From NCBI GenBank assembly GCA_035540675.1, contig DATLGB010000093.1, positions 1 through 8,565 on the forward strand: a stretch of 8,565 nt of DNA, written 5' to 3'. Shown here one piece after another: positions 8,101 to 8,565 of the stretch. The position numbers and the translations under genes were made by a program. The stretch comes from DATLGB01 sp035540675 (GTDB lineage Bacteria; Actinomycetota; Thermoleophilia; Solirubrobacterales; Solirubrobacteraceae). Every line of letters starts with the position of its first letter. The stretch's first letter is position 1. The notes beneath the pieces are model-generated. The model was not told the DNA's origin, made no database searches, and saw only the letters and a program-made list of their open reading frames with translations.

Positions 8101-8496
8101 GGCGATCATGTCCATGGCCTGCTCGAGCTCGAGCTCCTCCCACTCCGTGCCGTGCGGCCGGCGGTAGAGCACCTTCGTCAGCCGGCCGGGCTGCTGGATG
8201 AGCTGGCGCGACGCCGAGCCCTTCGGGCACAGCGTGCCCTGGTTGATCGGCGAGCGCGGGTTGCCCTCGATGTCGACGAGCTCGCCGTCGCGGGTGTAGA
8301 CGAGCTGGCCGCAGCCGACCGCGCAGTACGGGCAGACCGACTCGGTCACCTTCAGGCCCGCGACCCGCGCGCCGGCCGCCCGCGTGTGGCGCGAGACCGC
8401 CCGCGGGCCCATCCCCGAGTCGGCCAGGCGGCCGAGGCCGGGCAGCTCGCGCAGCCGGGCGAACGCCGCGGGGCGCGCTGAGCCGTGGCGAAGCAC
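5182..8496 (-). CDS. fdhA: Selenocysteine-containing formate dehydrogenase catalytic (alpha) subunit
   Basis: Molybdopterin oxidoreductase that oxidises formate to CO2, FdnG-like in plan. Read through one TGA (7917-7915) as selenocysteine, the frame is 1104 residues. An N-terminal [4Fe-4S] site is complete: C55, C58, C62 and C90, followed by KG (CPYCAVGCG ... LCPKG). The active site reads NQARI-U194-HSSTVPGLGTSFGRGG, with the Sec-His pair typical of the family; the pterin-binding core follows (e.g. HPVG, HVDPHFSRTSA, FVMGQNPAVGS). The C-terminal pterin-binding domain spans about 945-1050 (CLPWHFGTYASNEQG), and the last 50 residues are a Pro/Glu-rich tail. No twin-arginine signal is visible. 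The GTG at 8496 is only a nominal start: the frame is open to the window edge, no ribosome site is seen, and codons before about 8477 come from the spacer of an inverted repeat. The next ATG is at 8412. First gene of the operon; it needs SelA-D and FdhD-type maturation from elsewhere. Confidence 0.93.
7882..7907 (-). promoter_or_regulatory. Bacterial SECIS element for UGA recoding
   Basis: In the mRNA sense, 11 nt after the UGA, a perfect 7-bp stem CGUCCCC / GGGGACG closes a 5-nt GGUCU loop (7885-7903). The stem extends by three more pairs past a single bulged C (7904), giving 7882-7907. The GGUCU loop starts 18 nt after the UGA and falls on the Gly-Leu codons at Sec+7 and +8, which as I recall is the register and loop sequence of the E. 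coli fdhF SECIS. The loop G and U are the bases contacted by SelB in the known case. SelB dependence here is inferred by analogy. Confidence 0.85.
7915..7917 (-). other. In-frame TGA read as selenocysteine (Sec194)
   Basis: The TGA sits between ATA (Ile) and CAC (His), giving ARI-U-HSSTV, the formate dehydrogenase active-site sequence; the Cys-type enzymes have Cys at this point. Homology to the family continues without a break on both sides and in the same frame, so this is not a frameshift or a decayed gene. An automatic caller would wrongly split the gene here. Confidence 0.95.
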
Positions 8497-8565
8497 GACG
8501 ACAACGCCGGCAGGGGGACGCGCCCCGCGGCGTTCGCCCGGCTGCGCGAGCTGCCCGGCCTCGGC
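8431..8565. repeat. Perfect 47-bp inverted repeat at the right edge
   Basis: Positions 8431-8477 and 8519-8565 are exact reverse complements over 47 bp, separated by a 41-bp spacer (8478-8518). The pairing breaks at the spacer edge (8478 against 8518) and may continue beyond the window on the other side. The arm is coding DNA for the FDH N-terminal segment RPAAFARLRELPGLG. An exact inverted copy of coding sequence ending at the sequence edge is the typical look of a fold-back chimera or of a contig ending on its own reverse complement. A real palindrome is possible but would be unstable. Confidence 0.95.
8485..8565 (+). CDS. Partial outward-facing copy of the FDH alpha N-terminus (possibly artefactual)
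   Basis: From a GTG at 8485 the + strand reads (M)AKHDDNAGRGTRPAAF and then RLRELPGLG to the edge, 27 codons with no stop. The last 15 residues equal the N-terminal segment of the minus-strand catalytic subunit, because they lie in the inverted-repeat arm. The leader (Ala-Lys-His-Asp-Asp) looks more like a genuine protein start than the minus-strand leader (LRHGSA). It may therefore be the true beginning of the catalytic gene, displaced by a fold-back, or else the start of a second, divergent copy. No Shine-Dalgarno is clear. Confidence 0.25.
   Translation, partial: MAKHDDNAGRGTRPAAFARLRELPGLG

Noticed and set aside
5377..8481. Plus-strand open frame of 1034 codons antisense to the FDH catalytic gene
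   Set aside because: It is a GC-rich shadow: Arg/Ala/Val/Asp-rich with no recognisable motif, while the opposite strand encodes a complete formate dehydrogenase with cluster cysteines and a Sec active site.
5182..8496. Treating the catalytic region as two genes, or as a pseudogene split by a stop codon
   Set aside because: The single stop is TGA at the Sec position, the frame is unchanged on both sides, and a SECIS hairpin follows at the expected distance.
1..8565. CRISPR arrays, tRNA or rRNA genes, insertion sequences
   Set aside because: Reading both strands I saw no regularly spaced direct repeats, no cloverleaf-like segments, no rRNA-like stretches and no transposase motifs.

Overview
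The window is very GC-rich and its coding frames use mostly G or C at the third position. Together with the gene families this suggests a high-GC actinomycete. The selenocysteine-type formate dehydrogenase makes a Thermoleophilia/Solirubrobacterales-like lineage plausible, but that placement is from memory of the family and was not tested.

Layout. Positions 1-381 hold no supported gene. A small SRPBCC (START-like, polyketide-cyclase-type) protein lies on the + strand at 382-840. Positions 841-1602 are gene-poor and look decayed; on the minus strand they include a possible broken VapC/PIN-toxin relic. From 1603 to the right edge everything is on the minus strand and tightly packed. In transcription order (right to left) it is the formate dehydrogenase catalytic subunit (8496-5182), the four-cluster iron-sulfur subunit (5132-4140), an NrfD-type membrane subunit (4143-2950) and an AI-2E-family permease (2946-1603). 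Spacings are 49 bp, a 4-bp ATGA overlap and 3 bp, so the first three genes, and perhaps all four, form one operon whose promoter lies beyond the right edge.

How the genes work together. The catalytic subunit oxidises formate to CO2 at a molybdenum or tungsten bis-pterin centre. Electrons pass through its own [4Fe-4S] cluster and the four clusters of the beta subunit to the NrfD-like protein, which would hand them to the quinone pool. The catalytic reading frame is interrupted once, by TGA at 7917-7915, exactly where formate dehydrogenases carry selenocysteine. A SECIS-like hairpin with a GGUCU apical loop follows 11 nt later, with the loop 18 nt after the TGA. The two open frames on either side are therefore one selenoprotein gene of about 1104 codons.

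The right edge carries a perfect 47-bp inverted repeat (8431-8477 against 8519-8565) around a 41-bp spacer. The repeated arm is the coding sequence for the FDH N-terminus, so the terminal bases read as a second FDH N-terminus facing outward. This is either a fold-back assembly artefact at a contig end or a real palindrome; in either case the start of the catalytic gene is uncertain.
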